Assembly: GCF_022179765.1 (NCBI RefSeq)
Contig: NZ_BPRE01000012.1
Span: 105,358 to 169,357, forward strand
Direction of reading: 5' to 3'
Source of the DNA: Methylorubrum suomiense
GTDB lineage: Bacteria; Pseudomonadota; Alphaproteobacteria; Rhizobiales; Beijerinckiaceae
DNA: 64,000 nucleotides
The position numbers and the translations under genes were made by a program. Of the stretch, positions 1 to 8,762 are shown one piece after another (positions within the stretch are counted from its first letter, which is position 1; every line of letters starts with the position of its first letter). The notes under the pieces were generated by a model. The model was given only the letters and a program-made list of their open reading frames with translations. It was not told where the DNA came from and searched no databases.

Positions 1-2061
1 CGCCGGCATCATCTCGATGCGGCGATCGTGGTGCTGGTGCAGGGTCGAGCGGTGACCGATCGAGACGATGGTCGTGCCGGGGAGCTTCTCGCGCAGCATC
101 CGGTAGATCGACGCCTCGCTCGCCTCGTCGAGGGCGGCGGTGGATTCGTCGAGGAACAGCCAGTCGGGCTTGGCGAGGATCGCGCGGGCGATAGCGAGCC
201 GCTGTTGCTCACCGCCCGACAGACGCCGATCCCAGGAATCGACCTCGTCGAGCCGGTCGGCGAGCGCGGGCAATTGCGCGGCGATGAGCGCGTCGCGGAT
301 CGCCGCGTCGGAGAACTGCTCGCTGGTGGCCGGGTAGACCACCGCGCCCCGCAGGGTGCCCAGCGGAATGTAGGGCCGCTGCGGCAGGACCAGGGCCGAT
401 TGGCCCTCCGGCACGTCGACCCGGCCCTTGCCGAACGGCCAGATCCCGGCGATCGCCCGGAACAGGGTCGATTTGCCCGAGCCCGAGGGGCCGGTGAGCA
501 AGGTCGCGCCGCCCTTCGGCAGGGTGAGGGAGGCCGCCCGCACGATCTCCCGCCCGTCGGGCAGCGCCAGCGTCAGGTCGCGGCCGGTGACGTCGCCCGA
601 GCGCTCATGGCCTTGAGCCAGGCCGTAGCCGGCGCCTGCCAGCGCCTCGGCCTTGGTCATTGCCCGCTTGAAGGCGCTGAGACGGATGGTGTTCGCCTTG
701 TAGGCCGCGAGCGTGGTGTAGGCGTTGATGAAGAAGGACAGCGAGTTCTGGACGTTGCTGAAGGCGTTCGAGGTCTGCTGCAGCGTGCCCAGCGTGATCT
801 TCTTGGCGAAGAACGACGGCGCGGCGATGACGAGCGGAAAGATGGTGCTCGCCTGGCGGTAGCTGAAGGTGAAGGCGATCAGTTTGATGCGCCGGTAGAT
901 GATGCCGATGTAGTTGTCGATGATCGCGTGGAACAGCGTCGTCAGCCGCGTCGCCTCGGCCCGCTCGCCGCGCAGCAGCGCGATCTGTTCCGAGTAGATG
1001 CGGTTGCGCGCCAGGGCGAAGCGGAAGTCCGCCTCCACCTGCTCCTGCCGGAAGTCGAGGCCGATCAGCGGCTTGCCGATGATGTGGGTGAGCCACGTGC
1101 CGACCACCGCGTAGGCGATCACGAGCCAGACCAGGAAGCCCGGCACGACGGTGTCGGTGAAGGGCAGCACGAAGTCCCGCGAGAGCGTCCACAGGATGAC
1201 GATGAAGGAGACGAGCTGCGCCGCCTGCGACAGGAGCCGGATCGACAGGCCTGCCGTCTGCAGGATGAAGTTGTTGACGTCCGACTGGATACGCTGGTCC
1301 GGATTGTCCGCCTCCTCGTCGGTGAAGGGGATGCGGTAATGCGTGCCCTGGCCGAGCCAGCGCTCGTAGAGGCTGTGGGTCAGCCATGTCCGCCAGCGGA
1401 GCTGGAGCGCCGAGTCGACGTAGAGGTCGAACATCCCGATGACGATGTTCAGCGCAGCCAGCGGCACGAAGATCCAGACGATCTGATACCAGAACGCTGG
1501 CGCATCGAGCGCCTGGAGCGAGTTGTACATGTCGCGGTAGAAGAAGTTGAAGCCGAGCGTCAGCGCCACGTCGGCGAAGTTCACGAAGATCGACAGCCCG
1601 ACGAGGTTGCGTCCGATCTCGCCTTCCGTCCGCCCGAACCAGCGGAACAGGCCGATCTCGCGCGCCGGCGCGTCCTGGTTGGCGAAATACGGATCGGCGA
1701 TGAGGGTGATGTCGCGGATCGGCTTCCAGTGCGAGATGGCGAGCACGATGCCGGCGAAGACCACGGCCCCGGTCGCGGCGAAGTCGGGCGGCAGCAGCGC
1801 CGCGATGACGCCGGGCAGCGCGCCGAGGGCGGCGAGCGTCTTGGACCCGGCGAGCAGGAGGTAGCCGAGCCCGTAGACCGAGACGAAGATCTTCAGATAG
1901 GCCGAGATATTGCGGGAGGCGTAGAGCAGGCCCGCCATGGCGAAGCCCGCGAGCGAGACGTAGAGCGGCGGCGAGGGCAGGCCCGGCATCGCGAGGAGCA
2001 GGAGCGCGACGAGCGCCGTGAGCGCGGCCTGAAGGCCAAGCCCACTCTTGAATGCGGCCAC
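1..2061 (-). CDS. SbmA/BacA-like ABC transporter, fused permease and ATPase (3' end beyond window)
   Basis: The visible 687 residues form an inner-membrane half-transporter of the YddA/SbmA-BacA type, a family that moves peptides, very-long-chain fatty acids or vitamins. Several hydrophobic segments occupy roughly residues 5-330. The nucleotide-binding domain follows, with Walker A GPSGSGKST near 523, signature LSGGEQQR near 615 and Walker B WLFLDES near 633. A downstream His (SIGHRS) is the expected switch residue. The start is GTG at 2061, chosen because GAGGGA lies just upstream and the protein becomes hydrophobic at once. The C-terminus runs off the left edge, but by family length only a few tens of residues are missing. 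The family is clear; the substrate is unknown. Confidence 0.9.
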   Translation of the reverse strand, partial: MAAFKSGLGLQAALTALVALLLLAMPGLPSPPLYVSLAGFAMAGLLYASRNISAYLKIFVSVYGLGYLLLAGSKTLAALGALPGVIAALLPPDFAATGAVVFAGIVLAISHWKPIRDITLIADPYFANQDAPAREIGLFRWFGRTEGEIGRNLVGLSIFVNFADVALTLGFNFFYRDMYNSLQALDAPAFWYQIVWIFVPLAALNIVIGMFDLYVDSALQLRWRTWLTHSLYERWLGQGTHYRIPFTDEEADNPDQRIQSDVNNFILQTAGLSIRLLSQAAQLVSFIVILWTLSRDFVLPFTDTVVPGFLVWLVIAYAVVGTWLTHIIGKPLIGLDFRQEQVEADFRFALARNRIYSEQIALLRGERAEATRLTTLFHAIIDNYIGIIYRRIKLIAFTFSYRQASTIFPLVIAAPSFFAKKITLGTLQQTSNAFSNVQNSLSFFINAYTTLAAYKANTIRLSAFKRAMTKAEALAGAGYGLAQGHERSGDVTGRDLTLALPDGREIVRAASLTLPKGGATLLTGPSGSGKSTLFRAIAGIWPFGKGRVDVPEGQSALVLPQRPYIPLGTLRGAVVYPATSEQFSDAAIRDALIAAQLPALADRLDEVDSWDRRLSGGEQQRLAIARAILAKPDWLFLDESTAALDEASEASIYRMLREKLPGTTIVSIGHRSTLHQHHDRRIEMMPA

Positions 2062-2339
2062 GCGGAATTCTCCCTCTTGCTTTGGCGGCCCGGCCCCGTC
2101 ACGGGTCGGACTGTCCCGGGCGGGACATCGCCGTCTTCGGCGGCCCCGGCTGATCGCCTGGGGCCTGGCGGCTGGTCTGGGCGAGATCGTGGCGCGGGCC
2201 CACCCCTGTCACGTGAAATTTCCGTCATGTCGGACCGCCAGAGGGCGCGGCACCTGTGGGCATCCGTCGAACTGCGACACCGTGGACCGGGCCGAGGACG
2301 GAGAATTCCGAGCGAAACCGCGTCGACGCGATCGGGTCG

Positions 2340-2669
2340 TCAGTCCGCGTTCCAGTTCCAATCGCCGTAATCCGGCTCGCGACAGCGGTAGCCGATCGGG
2401 CATTGTGGGTTGTCACGGGTCGGCACGAAGCGCAGTTCCGCGATTTCGGTGAGTTCGCACTGGCTGCGGTCGCGCACGAAACGCTCCGGTGCCCGGCCGC
2501 CGATGCCGAGGATCACCGAGCCTTCCGCTTTCACGAGGGCCATCGCCTCGGCGCAGGTCAACCGCACCGTCGGCGTGCGCGGCTGTGCGGCGGCCGGGAG
2601 CGACGGCAGGATCATGCCGAGGGTCGTGCCCAGGGTCGTACCGAGGACGGCGAGGGCGACGGGTTTCAT
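2340..2669 (-). CDS. small secreted protein of unknown function
   Basis: This is a 109-residue protein. It begins MKPVALAVL and has an N-terminal hydrophobic segment with an AAAQ-like cleavage site near residue 29, so export to the periplasm is likely. The mature part has three or four Cys residues and ends in a Trp/Asp-rich tail (DYGDWNWNAD). The Cys residues could pair as disulfides. The open frame extends upstream to 2759, but the Met at 2669 is preferred because it gives a clean signal peptide. It is transcribed away from the oxygenase gene at 3063. I do not recognise the family. Confidence 0.6.
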   Translation of the reverse strand: MKPVALAVLGTTLGTTLGMILPSLPAAAQPRTPTVRLTCAEAMALVKAEGSVILGIGGRAPERFVRDRSQCELTEIAELRFVPTRDNPQCPIGYRCREPDYGDWNWNAD

Positions 2670-3062
2670 GACGCGGGTTACGAGCGACGGCCGGGGAGCG
2701 GCCGCCAAGCTTGACCATGGCAGGTTCCATGAGCGTCGGGAAGGGGTTACGCTCAGCAATCGCGCCGAAAGCGAAGGCGTGGCCTTTCGGCTCCCGAATA
2801 CGCATGCGAGAGCGTATTCGCTGGCCGAATCGATTCTCGCAACTTGCGCGGAATGCAGCGCGAAAGCTCAGCCGTGATCGCCATAGACTGGAGCAAGTCT
2901 AGCTCCAGAAACGGGAGGGAGACGATGGTTCCGACGCCTTGCCGCGCCGTTGCCGCAATCGCACCGTCTACCGTGGCGGCCGGGCCATGCTGGGCCCTTC
3001 CTCATGCGCCGCGCCGGACGTTTCGTCGGGCTGCGTGCCCTCGCAACGGGACAGACCGTGTT
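2670..3062. other. divergent intergenic region, 393 bp
   Basis: No convincing gene lies here. It holds the inverted repeat at 2795-2820 and should carry promoters for both flanking genes. A strong ribosome-binding site (GGGAGGGAG) precedes an ATG at 2925 that is in frame with the oxygenase gene, so the oxygenase may begin there and carry 46 extra residues. Confidence 0.5.
2795..2820. promoter_or_regulatory. perfect 9-bp inverted repeat between divergent genes
   Basis: The arms CGAATACGC (2795-2803) and GCGTATTCG (2812-2820) are perfect complements separated by 8 bases. They lie between the leftward gene ending its 5' side at 2669 and the rightward oxygenase gene. No T-run follows, so an operator for a dimeric regulator is more likely than a terminator. 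No binding protein can be named from sequence. Confidence 0.4.
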
Positions 3063-3695
3063 ATGTCGGGCCTCTCGATTCTCAATGTCGATGCCGTGCG
3101 CGCTGCGCCGGTCTCTCGCGATCCCTACACCTACTTCCTCGGCAACAATGTCCTGAACGAGGGCGCGATCGCCGAGATCCGCCAGGACTTCCCGACCATT
3201 GCCAAGCCCGGCTACCTCACCGTGGACGAGGTCGCCCTGAAGGGCCGCTTCAAGGCCTTGATCGACGAGCTGGAGAGCGACGAGTTCTCGCGCATCCTCG
3301 GCGAGAAGTTCGGCATCGACCTCGTGTCGTGCCCGCGGCTCACCACCATCATGAAGAAGAGCCAGCCGAAATACGGTTCCATCCACACCGATGGGCCGTC
3401 CAAGGTGATGACGCTCCTCGTCTATATGAACGATGCCTGGGATGCCCCCGCGGCCGGTCGCCTGCGGGTGCTCTACGACGGCAAGAACTACGAACCCTTC
3501 GCCGTCGAGGTGCCGCCGACCATGGGCACGATGTTCGCCTTCCTGCGGGCCGACAATTCCTGGCACGGCCACGAGCCGTTCGAGGGCGAGCGCCGCGTCG
3601 TGCAGGTCGCCTGGGTCAAGGATGCGGCGGAGCTGGAGCGCAAGAAGAAGCGCAACCGCACGGCCCAGTTCCTGAAAGGCATCTTCGGACGCTGA
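3063..3695 (+). CDS. 2-oxoglutarate/Fe(II)-dependent oxygenase family protein
   Basis: The 210-residue protein has the jelly-roll 2OG-Fe(II) dioxygenase signature. HTD (near residue 101) supplies the first His and the Asp of the iron triad, the later His in SWHGHEP (near 163) is the distal ligand, and the following Arg in GERR would bind 2-oxoglutarate. Substrates in this family range from protein prolyl residues to small molecules, so none is assigned. The C-terminus is basic (ERKKKRNR). The start at 3063 fits the conserved domain, but the ribosome-binding site there is weak. An in-frame ATG at 2925 has a much stronger one. The next gene begins 15 bases downstream. Confidence 0.82.
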   Translation: MSGLSILNVDAVRAAPVSRDPYTYFLGNNVLNEGAIAEIRQDFPTIAKPGYLTVDEVALKGRFKALIDELESDEFSRILGEKFGIDLVSCPRLTTIMKKSQPKYGSIHTDGPSKVMTLLVYMNDAWDAPAAGRLRVLYDGKNYEPFAVEVPPTMGTMFAFLRADNSWHGHEPFEGERRVVQVAWVKDAAELERKKKRNRTAQFLKGIFGR

Positions 3696-3709
3696 GGCGG
3701 AGCGCGGGA

Positions 3710-4360
3710 ATGGCGGCGATGACGGAGGATGGAGGCGAGACCGCACGGTCCGCTTCGACCCGGGAGCGACCCGTCTCCCGACGGCTCGCCATTCCCGTCA
3801 TCCTGGCTGCGGGCTGGGGCGCCCTGTTCTCCTACACCCTGCTGGCGCTGACCGACGACGGACACGAGGCCACGGCCCGGCCGGCCCGCTACGCCACCGC
3901 CGATGGCGGCGGCATCGACGTGCCGGAAGTGCGCCTGCCCGAGCCCGAGCGGGTGCCCTCCCCTCCGTCTCAGGCCCGCCTCGTCCCGGTCGCCGCCGTC
4001 GCGCCCGTCCCTGAGGCGCTGTCCCCGCCCGAGCCGCCCCGGCCGGCTGCTCCGGTGCTGGAGCGCGCGGCCTATGTCGGCGTCTGGGGGCCGAGCCCGA
4101 TCGCCTGTGCCCAGCGCCAGCGCCGCCGCGGTTTCCTCCCCGCCACCATCACCGAAGAGGGGGCGAAGGCCGGACGCACGGTCTGTCGGTTCCGCAACAA
4201 CCGCCGCGACGGAGCGGCCTGGACGATGGCGGCCGATTGCAGCGAGCGCGGCCGGCGCTGGACCTCGCAGGTGCGTCTCGTGGTCGAGCAGGACCGGCTG
4301 ACGTGGTCGAGCCCCAAGGGATTGGCGAGCTATATCCGGTGCGGCCGCAAGGCCGGGTGA
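3710..4360 (+). CDS. membrane-anchored proline-rich protein of unknown function
   Basis: The 216-residue protein has a basic N-terminus, one transmembrane segment at about residues 26-47 (IPVILAAGWGALFSYTLLAL), a Pro/Ala/Glu-rich linker to about residue 120, and a compact C-terminal domain with WGP, three or four Cys and several Arg. The arrangement suggests a single-pass anchor with a periplasmic domain. It follows the oxygenase with a 14-base gap and is probably cotranscribed. A second ATG at 3719 is an alternative start. No family is recognised. Confidence 0.7.
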   Translation: MAAMTEDGGETARSASTRERPVSRRLAIPVILAAGWGALFSYTLLALTDDGHEATARPARYATADGGGIDVPEVRLPEPERVPSPPSQARLVPVAAVAPVPEALSPPEPPRPAAPVLERAAYVGVWGPSPIACAQRQRRRGFLPATITEEGAKAGRTVCRFRNNRRDGAAWTMAADCSERGRRWTSQVRLVVEQDRLTWSSPKGLASYIRCGRKAG

Positions 4361-4372
4361 CCGCGTCGCGGC

Positions 4373-5272
4373 TCACGCCGCTGCCGGACCGAACCGCAGG
4401 GGCAAAGCGGCACTGCGGAACACCACACGCTCCGGCATCAGGCGCCACAGCCGCTCGGCACCGGCAAAGGTCGCGATCTCGGGCGAATCCAACACCAGCT
4501 CCGTTCGACCTGTGATCTGCAGCAGATCGCCGGTCGCGACGTCCGGAATCGCGATGCCGGCGCGCGGCTGGGCCAGGAGGTTGCCCAGCGTGTTGAAGAA
4601 GCGGTTGCCGGCATAGTCCGGAACCGTGAGCGTGCCATCTGCCGCGACCCGTACGAAGCCCGCCGGTCCACCGCGATGCGAGACATCGACCTGCCGGTGT
4701 CCCTCGCTCTCCGCATAGCTCGCCACGAACAGCGTGTCGGCCGCTGCCAGCAGCGCCCGCGCCCGGCCGTCGAGCCGGTCCGAGACGGCCGGGGCCGGCC
4801 TGCTCTCGGGGGGAGAGAGGAATTCGGACGGCCGAGGCCGGATATAGCGCGGGCAATTGCCGAAACTCTGCTCCACCGCGAGGGTGAAGCCGGCCTCGTC
4901 GTCCCGTTCCACCGTGCCGTTCAGGCGGTTGCGCCGCCGCGTGGCGAGTTCGATGCCGAGGAGGCCCACGGCCGCGCCGTCGGTCAGTCCGGCCTCGGCC
5001 GGATCGTCGGGCTCGGAGGCCGCCTCGACCCGCAGATGGAACGGGTCGGGGGCCTGGAGGAAGCCGGGCGGGCCGGCCCGCAGGGTCGCCCACGGGGCGC
5101 CGCCGGGATCGACCGTGCCGAGGACCACGAAGGGCAGCAGCGGATAGAACAGGGCGTGCTGCTCGACCAATCGGTCGCGGATCACCCGGGGGCCGATCTC
5201 GGCCATGCGATCGGCGGACCCGACGCGCGTCTGGAGGGCGATCTCGCCCCGATGCCAGGGAGACGTGTCCAC
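4373..5272 (-). CDS. pyridoxamine 5'-phosphate oxidase-related flavin-binding protein
   Basis: The 299-residue protein resembles split beta-barrel FMN-binding proteins of the PNPOx-like group. Features include PLLPFVVLGTVDPGGAPWAT near residues 45-65, a second barrel half with FVASYAE and VDVSHRGG, and NRFFNTLGNL near residue 230. Related proteins occur next to or fused with reductases and glutathione transferases. It may reduce or protect against reactive compounds, but the reaction is unknown. The GTG start at 5272 is fixed by AAGGAGG nine bases upstream. The glutathione transferase gene lies 17 bases upstream on the same strand, which implies an operon. Confidence 0.82.
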   Translation of the reverse strand: MDTSPWHRGEIALQTRVGSADRMAEIGPRVIRDRLVEQHALFYPLLPFVVLGTVDPGGAPWATLRAGPPGFLQAPDPFHLRVEAASEPDDPAEAGLTDGAAVGLLGIELATRRRNRLNGTVERDDEAGFTLAVEQSFGNCPRYIRPRPSEFLSPPESRPAPAVSDRLDGRARALLAAADTLFVASYAESEGHRQVDVSHRGGPAGFVRVAADGTLTVPDYAGNRFFNTLGNLLAQPRAGIAIPDVATGDLLQITGRTELVLDSPEIATFAGAERLWRLMPERVVFRSAALPLRFGPAAA

Positions 5273-5289
5273 GGCGGCCCTCCTTGGGT

Positions 5290-5904
5290 TCAGGCGGCGC
5301 TGAGGCCGGCTTCGGTCTTCGGAAAGGGCAGGAAGCCGGGCAATTCCTCGATTCGGGAAAGCCAGGCCCGGATCGCCGGATAGGGCGCGAGATCGACGTT
5401 CCCCTCGGGCGCCGCCACGATGTAGCTGTAGAGCGCCACGTCCGCGATCGTCGGATGGGCGGCGGCGAGCCAGTCGCGCGCGGACAGTTCCGCCTCGACC
5501 AGGGCGAGGATCGCGTGGGCTCGGGCGATCACCTCGTCGGGGCGGAAGGAGGCGCCGAACACGGTCACGAGGCGCGCGGCGGCCGGACCGAAGGCGATCG
5601 GCCCGGCGGCGACCGAGAGCCAGCGTTGCACCCGGGCGGCCCCCTCCGGATCCTCGGGCAGCCAATCGGTGCGGCCGAGCTTCTTCGCGACATAGATCAG
5701 GATCGCATTGGAATCGGGGATGATGGTCCCATCGTCGTCCAGGACCGGCACCTGCCCGAACGGATTGATCTTGAGGAAAGCCGGCGACTTGTGCTCGCCG
5801 CCCGCGAGATCGACCGGAACGGTCGCGTAATCCGCCCCCACCAGGGACAGGAACAGGCGGGCCCGATGGGCATGGCCCGACAGCGCCAGATCGTAGAGCT
5901 TCAC
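5290..5904 (-). CDS. glutathione S-transferase family protein
   Basis: The 204-residue protein has the two-domain GST layout. The N-terminal thioredoxin-like domain starts KLYDLALSGHAHRARL and contains the cis-Pro region GQVPVLDDDG and the glutathione gamma-glutamyl contact PDSNAILIY. The C-terminal domain is helical (residues 85-200) and includes the conserved TIADVALYSYI helix. Length is normal. The start is GTG at 5904 after AGGAGAGAT. It lies upstream of the split-barrel gene in a likely two-gene operon and is divergent from the LysR regulator at 6031, which is its probable regulator. It is cytosolic and its substrate is unknown. Confidence 0.9.
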   Translation of the reverse strand: MKLYDLALSGHAHRARLFLSLVGADYATVPVDLAGGEHKSPAFLKINPFGQVPVLDDDGTIIPDSNAILIYVAKKLGRTDWLPEDPEGAARVQRWLSVAAGPIAFGPAAARLVTVFGASFRPDEVIARAHAILALVEAELSARDWLAAAHPTIADVALYSYIVAAPEGNVDLAPYPAIRAWLSRIEELPGFLPFPKTEAGLSAA

Positions 5905-5962
5905 GGATCTCTCCTCTGCACCCGGCCCTCGTCCGGCCGGTATCCCCATGAAAACCGTTTCT

Positions 5963-5980
5963 CCGGTTCGAGAGAACCGG
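5963..5980. promoter_or_regulatory. palindromic candidate operator between GST and LysR genes
   Basis: CCGGTTC (5963-5969) and GAACCGG (5974-5980) form a perfect 7-bp inverted repeat with a 4-base spacer. It sits in the 126-bp divergent interval of the GST operon and the LysR gene. LysR regulators usually bind dyads there, so this is a reasonable operator candidate. Binding itself is inference. Confidence 0.45.
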
Positions 5981-6030
5981 CATTCTGAGCAAGCGACTGT
6001 TGCGCGAAGTGGAATGATCGGAGGGCCGGC

Positions 6031-6951
6031 ATGGACCGCTGGCAGGGGATGCGGGTGTTCGTCCGGGTGGCCGAGAGCGGCGGCTTTGCCGGCGCGGCCC
6101 GCGCTCTCGGTTTGAGCCCGCCGGCGGTGACGCGGGCGGTCGCGGCGTTGGAGGCGCGGATCGGCGCGCGCCTTCTCACGCGCACCACGCGACGGGTGGC
6201 GCTCACGGAGGCCGGGGCGCGCTACCTGGAGGATTGCCGCCGCATCCTGGCCGAGATCGAGGAAGCGGAGGCCATAGCGGCCGGCACCACGGCGACGCCG
6301 AGCGGCACGCTGACCGTGACGGCGCCGGTCCAGTTCGGGCGCCTCTACGTGCTTCCGGTGATCTCGGACTATCTCGACCGCTATCCCACGGTCGCGGTCC
6401 GTGCCTTGTTTCTCGACCGCGTGATCCATCTCGTCGAGGAGGGAGCGGACGTGGCCCTACGGATCGGGACCCTGCCGGATTCCGGCCTCTCGGCGATTCG
6501 GGTCGGCAGCGTACGGCCGGTCGTCTGCGCCGCGCCGTCCTATCTAGAGCGGTACGGCACGCCCCTCGAACCGGGCGACCTGACGCGGCACGCGATCATC
6601 GGCCGGGCCGATCAGGCGACGGTGCACGAGTGGCGCTTCGGCTCGGATCGGCGCATGGCCGTTCCCCTGCGCCCCCGCTTCTCGTGCAACACGATCGACG
6701 GGGCGCTCAGCGCCGCCCTGGACGGACGGGGGATCGTCCGGCTCCTGTCCTATCAGGTGGCTCCGGCCATCGCCGAGGGGCGTCTGCGTCCGCTGCTCGA
6801 AGCGCAGGAAGGTCCGCCGATGCCGGTCCATGTGGTGAGCCCGGAGGGCCGCCGGGCGCCCGCCAAAGTCCGCGCCTTCATCGACCTGGCCGTGGAGCGA
6901 CTGAGGGCGGATCCGCGGGTGAATCCGCAAGGGCTGCCAGCCGGATCATGA
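6031..6951 (+). CDS. LysR family transcriptional regulator
   Basis: The 306-residue protein has a typical LysR architecture. The N-terminal winged helix-turn-helix spans residues 1-65, with FVRVAESGGFAGAARALG followed by PPAVTRAVAALEARIGARLL. A two-lobe effector-binding domain occupies about residues 90-295. The start begins MDRWQGMRVF, which matches the family. It is divergent from the GST/split-barrel operon with 126 bp between starts and a palindrome inside, so it probably controls that operon and itself. The effector is unknown. Confidence 0.93.
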   Translation: MDRWQGMRVFVRVAESGGFAGAARALGLSPPAVTRAVAALEARIGARLLTRTTRRVALTEAGARYLEDCRRILAEIEEAEAIAAGTTATPSGTLTVTAPVQFGRLYVLPVISDYLDRYPTVAVRALFLDRVIHLVEEGADVALRIGTLPDSGLSAIRVGSVRPVVCAAPSYLERYGTPLEPGDLTRHAIIGRADQATVHEWRFGSDRRMAVPLRPRFSCNTIDGALSAALDGRGIVRLLSYQVAPAIAEGRLRPLLEAQEGPPMPVHVVSPEGRRAPAKVRAFIDLAVERLRADPRVNPQGLPAGS

Positions 6952-7032
6952 GCGGGTGGCGGGCTCCAGGGGGCAACCCTGAAGCGGTGTCATTTGTCCG
7001 CGTTCGCGCATCATCGCTTGGCGCAATGAAAC

Positions 7033-7063
7033 GCGGCCCGCCGAAAGGCTCTCGGCGGGCCGC
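7033..7063. terminator. strong hairpin terminator between convergent genes
   Basis: GCGGCCCGCCGA (7033-7044) and TCGGCGGGCCGC (7052-7063) form a perfect 12-bp stem with a 7-base loop. It lies between the convergent LysR and DUF3597 genes. The T-run after it is weak, but the stem is very stable. It could end transcription in both directions. Confidence 0.75.
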
Positions 7064-7125
7064 CATCCTTGTCCATGCGCCCTCCCCCGGCAGAGCGCAG
7101 GAGGGCCTATTGCGGCTGTAAGGAA

Positions 7126-7560
7126 TCAGTCCTTCAGATCGGCCGGGACCTTGCCGCCATTCTCTTCCAGCTTCTTGATGACCTGCTTGTGCAGCCAGAC
7201 ATTCATCGAGGCGGAGTCGTTCTTGTCGCCAGAATAATGCAGCTCGTCGGCGAGCTGCTGGCGGGCATGGAGGCTCGAATCGAGGTCGAGCAGCTTCATC
7301 AGATCGACGATCGAGGTGCGCCAGTTCAGCTTCTGCGGGTTCTTCGACGCCATATCGTTGAGCACGGCCTCGACATCGACGGGGCCGCCGGACGCCGCGC
7401 CGCCGCTCGTGGCAGTGGCGGCCGGGGCGTCGCCGCCGGAGGAGGGCTGCGCCTCGGTCGAGGCGGGCTTGTCGCCGCCGGCCTTGGACTCGGAGGCCTG
7501 GGCCTCGGAGGTGCCGAACGGGTGGAGAATCTTGCTGACGATGCTGCCGAGGAGGCTCAT
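7126..7560 (-). CDS. DUF3597 family protein
   Basis: The 144-residue protein begins MSLLGSIVSKILHPFG, has an Ala/Ser/Gly/Pro-rich linker at residues 18-60, and ends in the conserved DUF3597 domain (residues 61-140). That domain includes the WRTSIVDLMKLLDLDSSL and NVWLHKQVIKKL segments. The family is common in Rhizobiales and has no known biochemical role. The linker and amphipathic start suggest a small soluble or stress-related protein, which is inference. It is flanked by a strong hairpin on its 3' side. Confidence 0.88.
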   Translation of the reverse strand: MSLLGSIVSKILHPFGTSEAQASESKAGGDKPASTEAQPSSGGDAPAATATSGGAASGGPVDVEAVLNDMASKNPQKLNWRTSIVDLMKLLDLDSSLHARQQLADELHYSGDKNDSASMNVWLHKQVIKKLEENGGKVPADLKD

Positions 7561-7732
7561 GGCGGTCAGGTCCTGTCGTCTCGCGCGGCCGGTGTGCCGC
7601 TACGGTTTCGTTAACATCGGGCAAGCACGCCCGTTCCGTCGCGGCATTCCGCCCTGCCCCGTTGCGACCGGTGATTGGAAGATCGCGCCCGCTGTGCCAT
7701 GGGGCGGGGTCAAATCTGCCGGAACCCGCACG

Positions 7733-8752
7733 ATGCGCATCCTGTTCAAGGCCTTCGCCCTCATGGCGAGCCTCGCCGTCACCGCCGTTTCCTGGCCCGC
7801 CGCGGCCCAGCAGGTCCCGGTGCGCATCGGCGTGATCCCGGTGATCGGCGCGGCGCCGGTCTTCGTCGCCAACGGCGAGGGCTGGCTCAAGGAAGCGGGG
7901 CTCGCGCCCGCCTTCACCACCTTCGAATCGGGCCCGAACATGATCCAGGCGCTGGCATCGGGCACCATCGACGTCTACGTCGCCGGCATCGCCCCCCTCG
8001 CGGTGGCCCGCACCAAGGGCATCGACGTGCGGGTCGTGGCCGCCACCGCCATCGAGGAGATGGTGTTCGTGGCCGCCCCCAAGCTCGCGCCCTACTTCGC
8101 CGCGGCGCCGAGCAAGGCGGAAGCCTTCAAGCAGTTCAAGGCCAAGGAGGGCCGGCCGGCGCGCCTCGCCACGCAGCCGCCGGGTTCGGTGCCGAACACC
8201 ACCCTCCAGCACTGGCTCTGGCAGGTGGCCAAGGCCGACAAGGCCGATGTCGAGATCGTCGCCATGGGCATCGACGCGACCCAGCAGGCGCTGCTGGCCG
8301 GGGCCGTCGACGGCGCCTCGATCCGCGAACCGGCGCTCACCATCGTCCAGGGCCGCAACCCGAAGATCGCGCTGATCGCCACCGGGGCCGAGATGTTCCC
8401 CGACCAGCCCGGCACCGTGGTCGCCGTCTACGGCAAGTTCGCCGATGCCAATCCGGCGGCGGTCGAGGGGCTCGTCTCGGCCCTCGTCCGGGCGACGGAC
8501 CTGCTCAAGTCCGATCCGGCCAAGGCCGCCGGGCCGGTCGAGGCGGCGCTCGGCAAGGGAATCACCGACGTGGCGACGATCCAGAAGGCCCTGTCCTCGC
8601 CGGCAGCGAAATTCGTCACCGATCCGCGCACGATCATCGAGGCGACGAAGGCGATGCAGACCTACCAAGTCTCGATCGGCACACTCGACAAGGAGGCGCC
8701 GACCGACGGCCTGTTCGATACCAAGCCCTTCGACAAGGTGAAGAAGCCCTGA
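7733..8752 (+). CDS. ABC transporter substrate-binding protein, SsuA/TauA/NMT1 type
   Basis: The 339-residue protein has a signal peptide (residues 1-24, ending AAAQ) and a periplasmic type-II binding fold of the nitrate/sulfonate/taurine class. The segment VRIGVIPVIGAAPVFVA starts the first lobe, and GTIDVYVAGIAPLAVA is the typical ligand-pocket region. It heads a three-gene operon with a permease 10 bases downstream and an ATPase. The likely cargo is an aliphatic sulfonate, nitrate or another small anion. The exact substrate cannot be read from sequence. The start at 7733 gives the signal peptide directly. Confidence 0.9.
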   Translation: MRILFKAFALMASLAVTAVSWPAAAQQVPVRIGVIPVIGAAPVFVANGEGWLKEAGLAPAFTTFESGPNMIQALASGTIDVYVAGIAPLAVARTKGIDVRVVAATAIEEMVFVAAPKLAPYFAAAPSKAEAFKQFKAKEGRPARLATQPPGSVPNTTLQHWLWQVAKADKADVEIVAMGIDATQQALLAGAVDGASIREPALTIVQGRNPKIALIATGAEMFPDQPGTVVAVYGKFADANPAAVEGLVSALVRATDLLKSDPAKAAGPVEAALGKGITDVATIQKALSSPAAKFVTDPRTIIEATKAMQTYQVSIGTLDKEAPTDGLFDTKPFDKVKKP

Positions 8753-8762
8753 TCGTTACCCC

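Noticed and set aside
28..2370. Very long rightward open frame across the left end
   Set aside because: It is the reverse complement of the ABC exporter gene. Its product is rich in Arg, Asp and Gly without any domain, while the leftward frame has all ABC motifs.
2939..3700. Open frame overlapping the oxygenase gene in another phase
   Set aside because: The in-phase oxygenase has clear iron and 2-oxoglutarate residues; the alternative frame is a shadow.
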